From assembly GCA_003615045.1 (NCBI GenBank), contig ML014124.1:62001-126000 (forward strand): a DNA stretch of 64,000 nt, read 5' to 3'. This DNA is from Caulochytrium protostelioides. Lineage: Eukaryota > Chytridiomycota > Caulochytriomycetes > Caulochytriales > Caulochytriaceae. This document shows positions 1 to 10,523 of the stretch, piece by piece (positions within the stretch are counted from its first letter, which is position 1; each line of letters begins with the position of its first letter). A program made the translations under genes and the position numbers. The notes beneath the pieces were generated by a model that saw nothing but the letters and a program-made list of their open reading frames with translations, was not told the DNA's origin and did no database searches.

Positions 1-75
1 GTCTTTGCCGAGTGCGGATGGCAGTACAGCGTGGTCTACAGCAAGTCTGACGAGGATCCGCTCAAGACGGTGTAA
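1..75 (+). CDS. 3' end of an unidentified protein-coding gene
   Basis: Reading frame 1 is open from the first base and ends at TAA (73-75), giving 24 residues that finish DEDPLKTV. The composition (AECGWQYSVVYSK) looks like real protein, and codons end mostly in C or G like the other genes here. A T-rich stretch follows (about 150-185), as expected for a 3' untranslated region. The fragment is too short for me to name a family. It converges with the RasGAP gene, whose stop lies about 240 bp further on. Confidence 0.5.
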   Translation, partial: VFAECGWQYSVVYSKSDEDPLKTV

Positions 76-314
76 ACCACCCAAACCGATCTGCAAGAGT
101 TCCAGCATCACATGCCACCATCACCTGGCGCCACTGATCTCTCTCATCATTTTTGTTAATTGTTTTTTATTTAGAAAAAAAGAGTGGTGAAACATATCAT
201 GAATAGGAAAGAAAAGCGATCCGGGGGAGGTCATGGGTGTCATTTCTTTCTGGTCACGATCGAGAAAGAGAGAGAGAGAAAGAGATACGCATGACGTCCT
301 GGCACGCGTGGCTT

Positions 315-3300
315 TTAGACAAAGAACTTCTTGTTGATCAGATAGATCAGCAAGTTGAGGTTGACCTTGGCCATGTCGAAGAGCGTGATGACCTGGACGT
401 TGTCATACTGGTACTGCAGCAGGTCCTCGAGACGGAGCTCCATCGTGTCCTGGACCTTGACGCCGAGGAAGGCGGCATCGATCTTAAACACGCCGGCCTC
501 ATCGGAACTGATCGTGAGCGTGATGCCGCCGTACTGCTTGGGGCTGTAGTCGGTCACGCCGAGCAGAATGCCCTTCTTGGACAGATCGGCCGCCGTGTAC
601 TTGTACGACCCGAACTGCGGCACCTTCCCAGTCTTATTGAGCTCGCGGATGTGGTAGTACTGCTTCGTGAACGGCAGCGGCTTGGACTTAGTGCCCTTCT
701 TCTTGTTGGCGCCGAGCTGCGACATGCACGAGTTGATGTAGTCGTAGTACGAGTTCTTCTGGTCGCCGAGGTAGCTCGTGCGGTCCTCGATATTGGCGAG
801 CGTCTGGCGGATCGAGGCGAGTTCGCGCTTGCGCTGTGACCGGCGACGGTGCTTGTTCAGCATGTCTTTGGTGATCTCGTCCACCATGCTCTGGTAGTTG
901 TCCTTGCGCGTCACCAGCTCGTCCTTCTCGAGCAGGGCCATGTTCTCGAGCGTGGCGCGCTTCAGCTGCGAGAAGGTCTCCTGGTTGAGCGCGCCTGTCG
1001 AGCCGAGCGGCGAGGCGGGCTGGTTAAGCGCCGTCGAACTCGAGGCGACCGCGCGCTGCCGGGCGCGCTGCAGCGCAATGACGTCCTGGCGTACCTGCTC
1101 CTGCTGCAGATACTCGGTGAACAGCTGCTCCTCGCGCTCGGTGACAGGGCTCTCGAGGATGTCCAGCAGGTTGGCGCCGGTTTGGATGCGGATAATCGTG
1201 ATGATCCCGCGCTTCGTGTCCGCGAAGGCCTTGCGCTTGCGCGCCTCGTCGGGGTTGATCGGCTTGACGAAGCGGTTCGAGAGGCGCAGCGAGATTTCGT
1301 TTGTGCCCAGCTCCTTCTCGTCGCGCGCGGGCGGCGGCGGGCCCAGCGCCTTCAGCACGATGCGCAGCTCGTCCGCCTCCTCGGTAGGGGCAATGTCGTT
1401 GATGTTGTCATCCAGGTTGCGGTGGATCGAGAAGATTTCCTTCGGCGTGATGTAGATCGTCGGCTTCTGCTGGCGGCCTGCGTCCGCGAACTCGTCGATA
1501 CCGAAGTGCTCCTCGGGCGTCATGACCGACGCTGCGTCCTTGAAGTAGGCCTGGAAGCGCTTGCCGCCCCGTGTGATGTACTCGTTGAGGGTCGCGCCGT
1601 ACGCCGTGTTGTCGGTCGCGGTCTGCTTGTTGTACGAGAGCTGGTACAGCGTCTTGGCAATCTCGGCGAGGTTCTTGCGCTGCACGGGCGAGATGGCGCT
1701 GTCGATGACATCGAACGCCTCAGGCGCCGCGATCGCCGGGTTCATGTACCGGTAGTAGATCAGATTCCCCACCACGTGATTCGTCTCGTCCTCAGACGCG
1801 TTGAACTTCTCCCGCATCGCCTCCTTCATCTGGCTCGCAATATAGCGTATGCCGTACGGCATCTTGCGCAGCGACGCGATGATGGCGTCCAGGAACTTGT
1901 CCGTCGTGCGACGCAAGGTCTCAAAGCGCTCCTTCTGGATGCGCTGCACCTCGGGGTCGTTAGCGGCCTGCGTAGGCGTTGCGTCGTAGGGCCTCGTGCT
2001 CTTCTCGCCCGTGCGCAGCTCCTCGTCCCGGATAAGGATCTTGTAGATGGCGATGGCGTCGATCTCGAGGTTAAGGTCGCGGTCCTCAATAACTTCCTTG
2101 ACAAGCGGCTGCAGCAGGTCGCGCAGGAACTGGCGTTCCTTGGCGCCACGCGTGTAGTGCAGCACGAGACGGATGAACAGCGGGTTCGCACGCCAGAAAT
2201 CGCCAATGTCGCTGATCTCGTCGATCTCGATCGTGATCGAGGCCTTGATCAAGTTCAGCAACAAGTATTCTTCGCGGGTGTTCTGGGCATACCCGTAAAG
2301 GGTAAGTACGACTTGCTCAAGAAATCGCGTGACAGACGTGCCTGACTTCTTGTTGAGGGTGTTCATCAGGTGCGCCAGGTACTGCGGCTTGGTCTGCAGC
2401 AGATAGAAGAGCTGCGAGTACGTCTCGACGCGCTGCTTCGTCTCCTTGTCGTGCCCCTTCAGCGAGTAGTATGCGGCGTCCTGGTCCTTCATCGCGAGCT
2501 CCGCATTCAGCGCCTTCTTCAGGTGCTTCGAGCTGTAGTGCGCCAGCTCGTCAAGAGAGATACGATTCTTAACGAGCAGCGCGATCTGGGTGTCGAGCGA
2601 GGTCACCTCGTTGTCAAGCACGTTGCATTCACGGATGCGGCGCACCACGAGCTGGCGCAGACGGTCGAGGTCGAACTCTTCTTCGTAGTCGATGCCGCTG
2701 TCGTCCATCAGATGCAAAAAGTTTTTAAGCACCGAAACGGAGGCCGACTTGTCGCCGACACGCAGCTGACGGTAAGCGCGCTGCGCATGCTTCGCGCGCC
2801 AGAAGCTCTGGATCTGGGTGACCTGCACCTCGTGGGCCTTGAGATACGCGAGGCGCTGGAGGTAAGCCTCGCGCTGCTTCTTGCTGCGGATCTGCGCCTG
2901 CAGCTTGGCCCACAGCTGGTCGTGCCCGCGCAGCTGCTTCAGACGGTTCTGGTAGAGCCGGTGCGCCACGTACCCGCGCCACGCGGCCTGGATGCGGATA
3001 ATCCCCGCGACATTATCGCGAATGCGCTGCTGGCGCGCGCGCTCTTGGTCGGCCTCACGTTGGAGACGGAACTGCTTGGCCTGGCGCACCGCGAGCCAGC
3101 CGCGGGCGACCGCCTGGCACTTGATGATCTGGTCCACGTGGTCCAGCAGGTACTGGCGGCGGAGTTGCTCGGGCGTGGGTTGCGGCTCGCCCATCTCCTT
3201 CGCAAGCGCGTTGCCGACGTCACCAAAGGAGGGCATCGCCACACCGGCCTCGGCGAGCGACTGGTTGATTGCGCCGAGCTGCTCGTCCGTGAATTGCAGC

Positions 3301-3827
3301 TTGCCCACCAGGTTGCTGATGGGCGGGGCAAGGCCCTTCTTGTAGAGCAGGTGCGCCAGTGCATGCACGCAGTAGATGACTTTGGGAATGTTTTTCTTTT
3401 CGTAGAGATCGGTGAGCTCAAAGAAAAACACATCTGGGAGGCCGACTTGGCGCATGCCCTCAAAGAAGTAGTTGATGTTGTCCGAGTGACGGAACTGCAG
3501 CCGCGACCGGTCCTCAAAGATGCGCTTCACGCAGTTGGCAGCAAAGAACTGCGTCAAATGGGCAAAGACGATGCCGTTGCGGAGCTCTTCCTCCATCTCG
3601 TCGATCGCACAGATGCTGTCCTTGATACATGCTTCAATCCACTCTTTCGTTTCGCCAATGTGACACAGGTACTCGTAGGCCTGGAGGTCCTCGCGCTCGC
3701 GGTCCATCCACGTGGGGTCGACATTGGTGCCGGGGCCTTCCTCCTTGACGAGCCGCTTGCGGCCCTGCAGGCCGGTCACATCGGCTTGCTGGACAATCAT
3801 GTCCTGAACCTCGCTCTTGATTTGCAT
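315..3827 (-). CDS. IQGAP-type RasGAP-like scaffold protein
   Basis: 1170 residues in one exon. A calponin-homology (actin-binding) domain lies at about 48-165. IQ motifs that would bind calmodulin or myosin light chain follow: IIKCQAVARGWLAVRQ near 234, IIRIQAAWRGYVAHR near 276 and VTQIQSFWRAKHAQRAY near 336. A RasGAP fold spans roughly 500-780 and contains YYRYMNPAIAAPEAF, the IQGAP version of the GAP signature. A RasGAP C-terminal domain covers about 960-1120. The order CH-IQ-GAP-GAP_C is that of the IQGAP/Rng2/Iqg1 family, which organises actin at the cytokinetic ring and binds Cdc42/Rac without stimulating GTP hydrolysis. I see no arginine finger in the expected loop (AKERQFLRDLLQPLVKEVI), as in other IQGAPs. 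It is shorter than S. pombe Rng2 because it has few IQ repeats and no WW domain. Start chosen at the first in-frame ATG, with an AT-rich tract about 85 bp upstream. Confidence 0.93.
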   Translation of the reverse strand: MQIKSEVQDMIVQQADVTGLQGRKRLVKEEGPGTNVDPTWMDREREDLQAYEYLCHIGETKEWIEACIKDSICAIDEMEEELRNGIVFAHLTQFFAANCVKRIFEDRSRLQFRHSDNINYFFEGMRQVGLPDVFFFELTDLYEKKNIPKVIYCVHALAHLLYKKGLAPPISNLVGKLQFTDEQLGAINQSLAEAGVAMPSFGDVGNALAKEMGEPQPTPEQLRRQYLLDHVDQIIKCQAVARGWLAVRQAKQFRLQREADQERARQQRIRDNVAGIIRIQAAWRGYVAHRLYQNRLKQLRGHDQLWAKLQAQIRSKKQREAYLQRLAYLKAHEVQVTQIQSFWRAKHAQRAYRQLRVGDKSASVSVLKNFLHLMDDSGIDYEEEFDLDRLRQLVVRRIRECNVLDNEVTSLDTQIALLVKNRISLDELAHYSSKHLKKALNAELAMKDQDAAYYSLKGHDKETKQRVETYSQLFYLLQTKPQYLAHLMNTLNKKSGTSVTRFLEQVVLTLYGYAQNTREEYLLLNLIKASITIEIDEISDIGDFWRANPLFIRLVLHYTRGAKERQFLRDLLQPLVKEVIEDRDLNLEIDAIAIYKILIRDEELRTGEKSTRPYDATPTQAANDPEVQRIQKERFETLRRTTDKFLDAIIASLRKMPYGIRYIASQMKEAMREKFNASEDETNHVVGNLIYYRYMNPAIAAPEAFDVIDSAISPVQRKNLAEIAKTLYQLSYNKQTATDNTAYGATLNEYITRGGKRFQAYFKDAASVMTPEEHFGIDEFADAGRQQKPTIYITPKEIFSIHRNLDDNINDIAPTEEADELRIVLKALGPPPPARDEKELGTNEISLRLSNRFVKPINPDEARKRKAFADTKRGIITIIRIQTGANLLDILESPVTEREEQLFTEYLQQEQVRQDVIALQRARQRAVASSSTALNQPASPLGSTGALNQETFSQLKRATLENMALLEKDELVTRKDNYQSMVDEITKDMLNKHRRRSQRKRELASIRQTLANIEDRTSYLGDQKNSYYDYINSCMSQLGANKKKGTKSKPLPFTKQYYHIRELNKTGKVPQFGSYKYTAADLSKKGILLGVTDYSPKQYGGITLTISSDEAGVFKIDAAFLGVKVQDTMELRLEDLLQYQYDNVQVITLFDMAKVNLNLLIYLINKKFFV

Positions 3828-3911
3828 CGTGGCTAGCGATCAGGGGATGAAATCTGGGGAAAAAGGAATGAAGAACGGTGGTTTTCCTCGCGGGACCCAG
3901 CGACGAGCAGG

Positions 3912-3925
3912 ATATATATATATAT
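3912..3925 (-). promoter_or_regulatory. AT dinucleotide tract upstream of RasGAP (TATA-like)
   Basis: Seven AT repeats lie about 85 bp before the RasGAP ATG in an otherwise GC-rich region, next to a TGACGT (CRE-like) hexamer at 3925-3930. Position and composition suit a TATA element. No transcript data support it. Confidence 0.35.
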
Positions 3926-5324
3926 GACGTTGATGCGCCACGCAGAGAAAGGTCGGCAAAGGCCCAGGGATCGACACGACACGAGTGGGCTCTGTCCGTC
4001 CGTCAGGGAAAAAGGGAAAGGGAAGTGAGCTGCGTGGCACTCACACTCACGACACGCCAAGGTGCTGGACGGCCGCCGGAGAAATCAACAAGAAAGCGGA
4101 TTAATATGTCAATGTCACGATCCCAGGGCCTTTCCCAAAGTACGTGCATCTGGCAAAAAGTCACCACCGCGTGGCTCGCAGTATACCCGGCGCTTTTTTT
4201 CCCGAGAGGTAGCCAATGCCAGATCTTTGGCTCCCTCCCTCGCAGTTACTGCAGCTTGAGTCGGAATTCCGATAGCAGAGAGACGCGGGCACAACACTAG
4301 AGCGGTGAGGCCATAGGTCGCGATCCCTGGCTCTGTTCCTCGCAGCGGCGCACGCGCGCCCCGTGCCTCGCTGGCCCAGACCGTCGTGCCGCCGGGTATG
4401 ATGGACCGTGGCTGCGGCTGCCGCCGCCGCCGTCGCTGTTGTCGTCGCCGCCGCCGCCGCTGCCGCGGCAGCTCATAGCCGCGGCACCTCGGTCCTGTTG
4501 GGCTGATCTGAACGGCGGTTTGTTGTGCAAGACGGCCCCTGCCGGCGGAAGGGGGGCGCCCCACGCGCTCTTATGCGACACACGCGGCGCCCTGCCACCA
4601 CCCCGCCACCGTTTCGTTGTCCGCTCCTGCACATGCAATGGCCGCCGCGGCAGGAAGGGCGCCCGGTGGCCATATGCCTAACGGAGGACGCAGGACTATG
4701 GACGCAATGGCAATGACGGAGCGGAGCTTGAGACGGGCGACGGGGCGACGACAAACAAAACATCTGCATGGGTTTCCCATGCATCGGTTTCCCGCGGTGG
4801 TCTGCTGCGCCCGTGCGCGTTACAGCACCAAACGTCGAGTCTCAGGCTGATGAACATGACCAGACGAATAAACGACTCGATCAGAAACGTTCGAAAAGGT
4901 CGGCGAGGCCGATGACGAAGCGAGAGAAAAGCAAAGCCCCGTCTTATGCGCCACGCATCCGTGTCCTGCCGATGGCGGCTGATCGCAGCCGTCGGAACGT
5001 CCATTAGATCGCCATCGGGGACGGCACACTTCCTTTCATTTTGCCTTCGGCAAAAGGGCGATGATTGGAAGTGCGTGAGGTGACACCGACCGGCGCGAGA
5101 AAGAGGGCTCGTCCCAGTGGGTCCGCGCGGCGTGGCGCAGACGCTCGTGTGGCGCAGCACGACTGGCCCGCCACGAGCGGAGTTTCCGAGGTGTTGGGAC
5201 CCGTTTGGAACCCGCCTCACTCGGCTGGGTCGTGGCAGACCTCGGACCTGCTGGGCCCGGTTCTTTGCATCGGAGATAGTCCATGGAAGCCAACGGCACG
5301 AGGAATGGGACCCCGCAGCACGGG

Positions 5325-5333
5325 TATATAAAT
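5325..5333 (+). promoter_or_regulatory. TATA-like box upstream of BFR2
   Basis: TATATAAAT stands alone in GC-rich surroundings, about 430 bp before the BFR2 start codon. It implies either a long 5' leader (pyrimidine-rich from 5460 on, possibly with an intron) or a separate short non-coding transcript in between. I cannot decide which. Confidence 0.4.
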
Positions 5334-5762
5334 CCCTTCCCCAGGGCGCTGAGGGTCAGTGAACTCGTCGGTAGGGGCAGCACACAGTGAGAGGGCCTGG
5401 CGATAACGCGTTGCCGAGCGTCGGAGGGGGTTTTGTATCAAAAGTGATTAGAGCACAAGCAATTTGCATCACATTCTTGCATTATTTCATTACTTATTTA
5501 TCTGCCACACTTTATTGCAGTCTCATTCTCTTTTTCAGTTTCAACCTTTTCTTTCATGCATTTTCTTTTCAGTTATCCAATCTCATTCTCTTGTCACCAT
5601 CACGACCTCGCTTTGTTCGCTGGTACTCTTTTCACCCGTACAACCGGACTTTTACTCGAGCGTCTTCTGGTGTAATTTCATCAAGCATCCATCCCCTCTC
5701 ATACCTCCATTGGTTGTCCGTATCCGTGTTCCCTGACTGTCCTCGACGTTGATTGCGCCACC

Positions 5763-7166
5763 ATGGGGAAGTCGACGCTGTCGCAGCGGCTGCAAAAGCT
5801 CGCTGAGGACGATGCGTCGTCCTCCGGCTCTGAAGCGAATGTCGCCTCGGACCACGAGTTCTCCGGTGTCTCGGACATCGACGCCAACGAGCTACATGAG
5901 GACATCGCTGACACAGACTCCGACGATGACGAGCAGATCCCTTCGGCCGCTACTGATTCTGTCTCTGATTCTGGCACCGCGCCGCAAGACGAAAGCGAAG
6001 AAGAGGATGAACATCTGAAGAAGCTACAAGCAGAGTTTGACGCCTCTCAAGCCTCTAAGGCGCCTCAAGCATCGGACGACACGGCGTCTACGCCCGCTGC
6101 GGCCGCGGCACCATCGCTGGCGCAAGACAAGCCGCGCCAGGTGCACAACCAGTACGTGATGTTAGCCGATATCCTGGCAATTCGTCATGAGTTCCAAGCT
6201 CTCATCCACAACGTCAACGAGTTGCCTGTTCCCGAGCTTGCTGAGCGTCTGGCGGAAGAGACATCGTCATCGGACGATTCGTCTTCAGATGTCGAAGACA
6301 ACGACGATACATCGCCCGCTGTGCTCACCAAGAAGCGGAAGGTCGCAGATGTCCAAGCGGAAGCCACCGATGCTCTGAATGAACTCTGCCAGTCGATCGT
6401 GGACTTGCAAACCAAGCTGCGCGGCCCACGTCATCTCGACATCTTTACGGCTGTCGACAAGACCTCCGACCCCGCCGATGATGCTGGTCAGGACTGGGAA
6501 ACCCTTCTGGAAGCTCGCCGGGCACCCTTGACGACTTATCGCAGGAATACGCTTGAAAAGTGGTCCGAAAAGATTCGCATGTGCCAGGGAACCACAACGG
6601 CGCAGGCCAATCTCAAAGTCGCCTCGCTGACGGAGAACGCCCAGATCGATCGCTTGCTTCAAGACCCGGACCGTCTGATCAAGCGTACCTTCGTCGAGCG
6701 CGCCGACTATACCTTCCTGGCCTCCGACCAGCTGCCTACGACGCAGGTGCCGGAGCGCGAGCTCTTTGACGACCTTGACTTTTACCAGCAGATTTTGAAC
6801 GAGATGGTCCAGCAGCAGAACCAGGAAGAGCACCTCTTTGGCGGCCTCGCGACCGCAGGCACTGCCCTCGGCGGGCAGGGCGCTGTTGCCGCGATCAAGC
6901 TACACAATCTCAAAATGCTACAGCGACAGCAGCGCAAGAAGAAGAAGGTTGACACCAAGGCCTCCAAGGGTCGCAAGATCCGCTACCAGGTCCAGGAAAA
7001 ACTCGTTGGCTTCATGGCGCCTGAGCCCAAGGGGGAGTGGACCACTGAGCGCATGGACGAATTCTTTGCCAGCCTGCTCATCGAGACGGGCACCGAGGCG
7101 GATACCGTCGATGCTTCCGCCCCGGCCCCTGCACAGGTGATGGAAGACGGCTTCAAGCTCTTCTAA
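5763..7166 (+). CDS. BFR2: BFR2/AATF (Che-1) ribosome biogenesis factor
   Basis: 467 residues, one exon, start in an ideal Kozak context (GCCACCATGG). The first 200 residues are acidic and serine-rich (SSSGSE, DTDSDDDEQ, SEEEDEH), typical of nucleolar proteins. The middle carries the AATF/Che-1 domain (about 225-345, around TTYRRNTLEKWSEKI). The C-terminus holds the TRAUB domain (about 385-450), with KASKGRKIRYQVQEKLVGFM and then ERMDEFFASLL, the family hallmark. Yeast Bfr2 is a component of the 90S pre-ribosome (SSU processome) needed for early 18S rRNA cleavages. Length matches the family (yeast 534, human 560). An A-rich tract follows the stop (7192-7219). MPP10, another SSU processome subunit, lies 12 kb away in the same window. 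Confidence 0.93.
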   Translation: MGKSTLSQRLQKLAEDDASSSGSEANVASDHEFSGVSDIDANELHEDIADTDSDDDEQIPSAATDSVSDSGTAPQDESEEEDEHLKKLQAEFDASQASKAPQASDDTASTPAAAAAPSLAQDKPRQVHNQYVMLADILAIRHEFQALIHNVNELPVPELAERLAEETSSSDDSSSDVEDNDDTSPAVLTKKRKVADVQAEATDALNELCQSIVDLQTKLRGPRHLDIFTAVDKTSDPADDAGQDWETLLEARRAPLTTYRRNTLEKWSEKIRMCQGTTTAQANLKVASLTENAQIDRLLQDPDRLIKRTFVERADYTFLASDQLPTTQVPERELFDDLDFYQQILNEMVQQQNQEEHLFGGLATAGTALGGQGAVAAIKLHNLKMLQRQQRKKKKVDTKASKGRKIRYQVQEKLVGFMAPEPKGEWTTERMDEFFASLLIETGTEADTVDASAPAPAQVMEDGFKLF

Positions 7167-9719
7167 GCTTTCAGTATCTATAACACTTTTCGAAAAAAAA
7201 AAACAAAAAAAAACAAAAGGAACAGAATTCGAAAAAAATTCATATTTTACCCTGCAACTCCCTTCTCTCTCCCTTACCCTGCATCACTCTCCTTTCTCAT
7301 CGTTCATTGCATTGCATCGCGTTCTCTTGCATTTTCACCCTCATCATTTCATCCATACATCCATTTCATTCCTCCTTTTTTGCCCATCTCTCATAACATG
7401 GGCAAATCAGAGTGACGTTTGTCGTTGCATGGCACGCTTCATCGTGGCGACGCGCCTCTCGTTTGCTCCTGCTACTTTCCCTTGCTACAACCGTTTTTTC
7501 GCATCTTTCGCATCATCTATTCATCATTTTTCCACCTCCTTTCCACCGCTTCCTATTAAGCCGACGGTGGGTGCTTCAACATGAGCCCACTTCCGTGACT
7601 AAGGGGGCGAAGACTAACATCTCGTCGTTTCAATCTGACGGTGACCGTTCGTCTGCTGAGCGCACTCCTCTTTGTGCGGCCGATTGCTTTGTCGCAAGAC
7701 GTTGCATTTGGTTGCATATCGGGTTGAGAGCGCTCGGTGGGCACTATGTACGGTCATTGCCAGGAGGCGGCGGGAGGTCCCATCGAGTTTGGGACGGCCT
7801 GGTTTCCAGGCGACGTCAGGAATGTCTGATCGCCCCGAATGTGGAGTGATGTCCCAGGCCCCAACTTTGTCGTGCGGCAAGTATACTGGGGTCTTAGGAG
7901 GTGCAGCGGTCCTAATTCCTGTCGACAATTTTTTATCTGTCCCTCTATAGGGCCGTGGCTGGTCAATGCGTCCGAGCGTCGGATGCCGTTTTTATCGGTT
8001 CTCTAGGTCATGGTGGAGGAGACGGAGACTTTTTGAAGTGGCTTTGCAACCCAATCTGCTCCGCTCTCCTCGTTGACCATCGCTACCGAGCGCAGAGCGC
8101 CGATAGCGATGCTCCCGCTGCACCTGGAAGTGGTCAATGAAACGGCGATCCACATGGGACGAGGTATCTGGATCCGGCGATGTCGGGAAAGGGTGAACCG
8201 TGCATGGGCACATGACATCGACAATCATCGTCATGCGCCGTCTCGTGGCTTCCATGACGTTGACGAGTGAGTTGCTGGCTGCCCGCTGTTTGTCGCGACG
8301 CGGTTGCCGCCCGGGGGATGTCCCGCGGCGTGGTGTCGAGTGAATTTTTGCGGTCTGTCCCGTGGCGGCCGTGTCGGCGTTGCGCTGGGGCTTTGTCCGG
8401 CGCGTCATTGTCGCGCCACTCTCTCTTGCTCGGCACCCGGCCGGTCATGCGAGTTAGGCACGACACAGTGATGCTCGAGTTCGGCGACACGGCTTCATCG
8501 CTTGCTTCATGCCTCGCCACCGCGCTGTGATGTATTCGTTTATTCTGACTCCGAGGGAGGTATTCATGTCCCACCTTGCCAGGTGCCATGGACGCTATGG
8601 GCTCGTGGCGATGCGGAATGGCCGACATCGCCCCACCCGCATTGCCCATCGTGACCACTGAGGCGGTCGGCGCTTGTCCATTTCTTGTCCATGTCAATTT
8701 GTTTTTATGTCCCGTCGCATGGGGAACACGGTGTGTGCCAATCCGGAGGCGGCAGAGGTTCTCCCGCTCTGACCGCAAAAAGGCACTGATATCGAGTTGA
8801 TGCCGCGTCCATACTCATGCCCATGAGCTGCAAGACCCTCGGGCCGAAAGGCCCCACCGAAAAGGCACCCAGCCCGACGATCGCGGCCGGCTGATCTTCT
8901 CTCTGTCTACAGCCTTCCCCCCCTGCCACCGCTGTGGCGTTCTACGTGGTTCCTGCAACAACTCACGCTGCGCCTGAGAAAGGGCCGCGACCGCGGTTGG
9001 CGCGTCTCGCCGCATCTTACCGATGCTCGTGCGCGTGCTGGTGGCTCGTCCTGCGGCCCGGACCAGGACCCGCCGGTCCGCCACTCGCCGCGGGGTGCGC
9101 CACTGGCGGCGGCATCATATTTATTCAGTGGGAATGGGAATGGGACGCCACCGAAAACGCCATCCGCAGGAGCGGCGTGAATCGCTTAGCCCTGGCGCTG
9201 TCATGACACACGGGATGGATCTCACATCGCCGCGCCGCCCGCCTTGCCTGCGGCCCTGCGTGCGTTCCAGGGACGGTCGTCTCGCTTGTCCCACCTGACG
9301 GCTGTCGCACATGCGCGCCAGGATGTGAGACTCCGCGGGAGCGGCTCATAAAAGCAAGCTTGCTTCAGACTGCCGGAGGTGCGTTGTTCCGCTGCCGAAG
9401 ATGCCCAGAGAGCATGTTCGGTATCAGTCGCATACGGCTCCTCGCCTCCCCCACGCTTATATCCGACCAGAATTGACAATCAGATCGCCTTGCCGCTTGC
9501 CAGTGGTTGATTAAGCTTTCAGACGTTCTTTCGCACCCGACTTTTTCTTGCCATCAATTCTCCGTAGCTGGACTACGGATCGTTGGCCGGCGCCTAGTTG
9601 TTTTGTTTTTTGGCAATCCCGCCCGCGCGCCCCTTTGACGTCCTGCCCGCCCGCCCGGTCTGATTGTTGTGGTAACGCTTTGGTTACCACTTCTCCGTCG
9701 TTGACGTATCAACAGCAGC
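7167..9719. other. Gene-free stretch after BFR2
   Basis: 2.55 kb with no supportable gene. The first 400 bp are A-rich and then T/C-rich (BFR2 3' region). The remainder is of mixed composition with only short frames lacking recognisable domains, including one of 214 codons on the minus strand at 8134-8778 rich in Arg, His and Thr. The last 200 bp or so form the promoter of the small membrane protein. I see no tRNA. Confidence 0.5.
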
Positions 9720-10523
9720 ATGCCGGCGATTCGGATCGACGTGCGCCAGCCACCCCCGGCATGGATGCCGGTGCCCGCGGATCCCTATATCCGGGACAGC
9801 GCCTCGGCTGCGGCGCCGAAAGCTGCAGGAATCGCGTTCGGCTGCACGATCAGCGTGATCATCCTGCTGGCACTCATCGGGACCATCGTCGTTATCATGG
9901 GCCGTCGCGAGCAGGCGGCGATCGCGCGTCATGAGCGCCTCATGCGTCTCCGCCACGAGTTTGGGTTCGGCGGCCCCAACGCGAGCCACGACCGCGCGGC
10001 CCGGGGCGGCGGCGCCCCCGCCGGTGAGCCGTTGCTGCATGTCGAGAGCCACGTCGCCCACGTCCATGCGGGCGGCTACTCGGACCGCGCCGACGGCGTC
10101 ACCAAGCCGATCCACGGCCACAGCTTCAGCCACGGACGCCCCCGCGCCTTCTCGGACCACGGCCTAGGCCACAGCGGCCTGTACGATCCGCGTCCGTTGT
10201 TGGCGCACAACGATGTCGCGGCGCGGCCCGCAGAGATGCAGTATGCGCCGTACGGCTTCGGCGCGTCCGGGATGAGCAGCGGCCGCGGCGGGGTCCACGG
10301 CGTGCACCCCTTGGCCATGACGCCGCTCGCGACCGACCTCAGGCCCCTGGGCGCAAGCGGCGCCGGTAACACCCCGTTGATGGCCAAGTCGTTTGCCCCG
10401 CCCGAGCCGCTGGAGGCCACCGACCGCATCACGGATCTGCGCCAGTCCCCGCCGACGTCGACGTCGCCGCTGGGCTCGGCCTCGCGCCGGCGCAGCAGCT
10501 TTGACGCCGGGAACCTGTTGTAA
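9720..10523 (+). CDS. Small single-pass membrane protein, function unknown
   Basis: 267 residues. A short Pro-rich N-terminus (about 1-33) precedes one hydrophobic segment at about 36-58 (AGIAFGCTISVIILLALIG...VVIM). A basic stop-transfer (GRREQAAIARHERLMRLRHE) suggests a cytosolic C-terminus with no cleaved signal. The tail is low in complexity, rich in Gly, His, Ser and Pro (HVAHVHAGGY, HGHSFSHGRPRAFSDHGLGH), and ends with phosphorylatable RRRSSFDAGNLL. I recognise no family. It is plausibly real: ATG start, homogeneous codon use, and a complex non-repetitive N-terminal half. It converges with another membrane protein that has a similar TM plus basic-anchor design (next gene, 370 bp away). 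Confidence 0.65.
   Translation: MPAIRIDVRQPPPAWMPVPADPYIRDSASAAAPKAAGIAFGCTISVIILLALIGTIVVIMGRREQAAIARHERLMRLRHEFGFGGPNASHDRAARGGGAPAGEPLLHVESHVAHVHAGGYSDRADGVTKPIHGHSFSHGRPRAFSDHGLGHSGLYDPRPLLAHNDVAARPAEMQYAPYGFGASGMSSGRGGVHGVHPLAMTPLATDLRPLGASGAGNTPLMAKSFAPPEPLEATDRITDLRQSPPTSTSPLGSASRRRSSFDAGNLL

Larger units (their letters stand above)
3828..5762. other. Divergent intergenic region between RasGAP and BFR2
   Basis: This 1.9-kb stretch holds the promoters of two divergent genes. I find no convincing coding region: the open frames are short, GC-driven and low in complexity (a GCC-rich patch at about 4420-4475). On the RasGAP side there is an AT dinucleotide tract at 3912-3925. On the BFR2 side there is a TATA-like box at 5325-5333, followed by a pyrimidine-rich leader from about 5460 to 5760. 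Confidence 0.6.

Noticed and set aside
5340-5760. Small structured RNA gene after the TATA-like box
   Set aside because: A box-like TATA and a GC-rich segment suggested a snRNA or snoRNA, but I could not find box motifs, a terminator or a convincing fold.
8134-8778. 214-codon minus-strand frame after BFR2
   Set aside because: Composition is random-like (Arg, His, Thr, Ser) and there is no domain, predicted helix pattern or promoter context.
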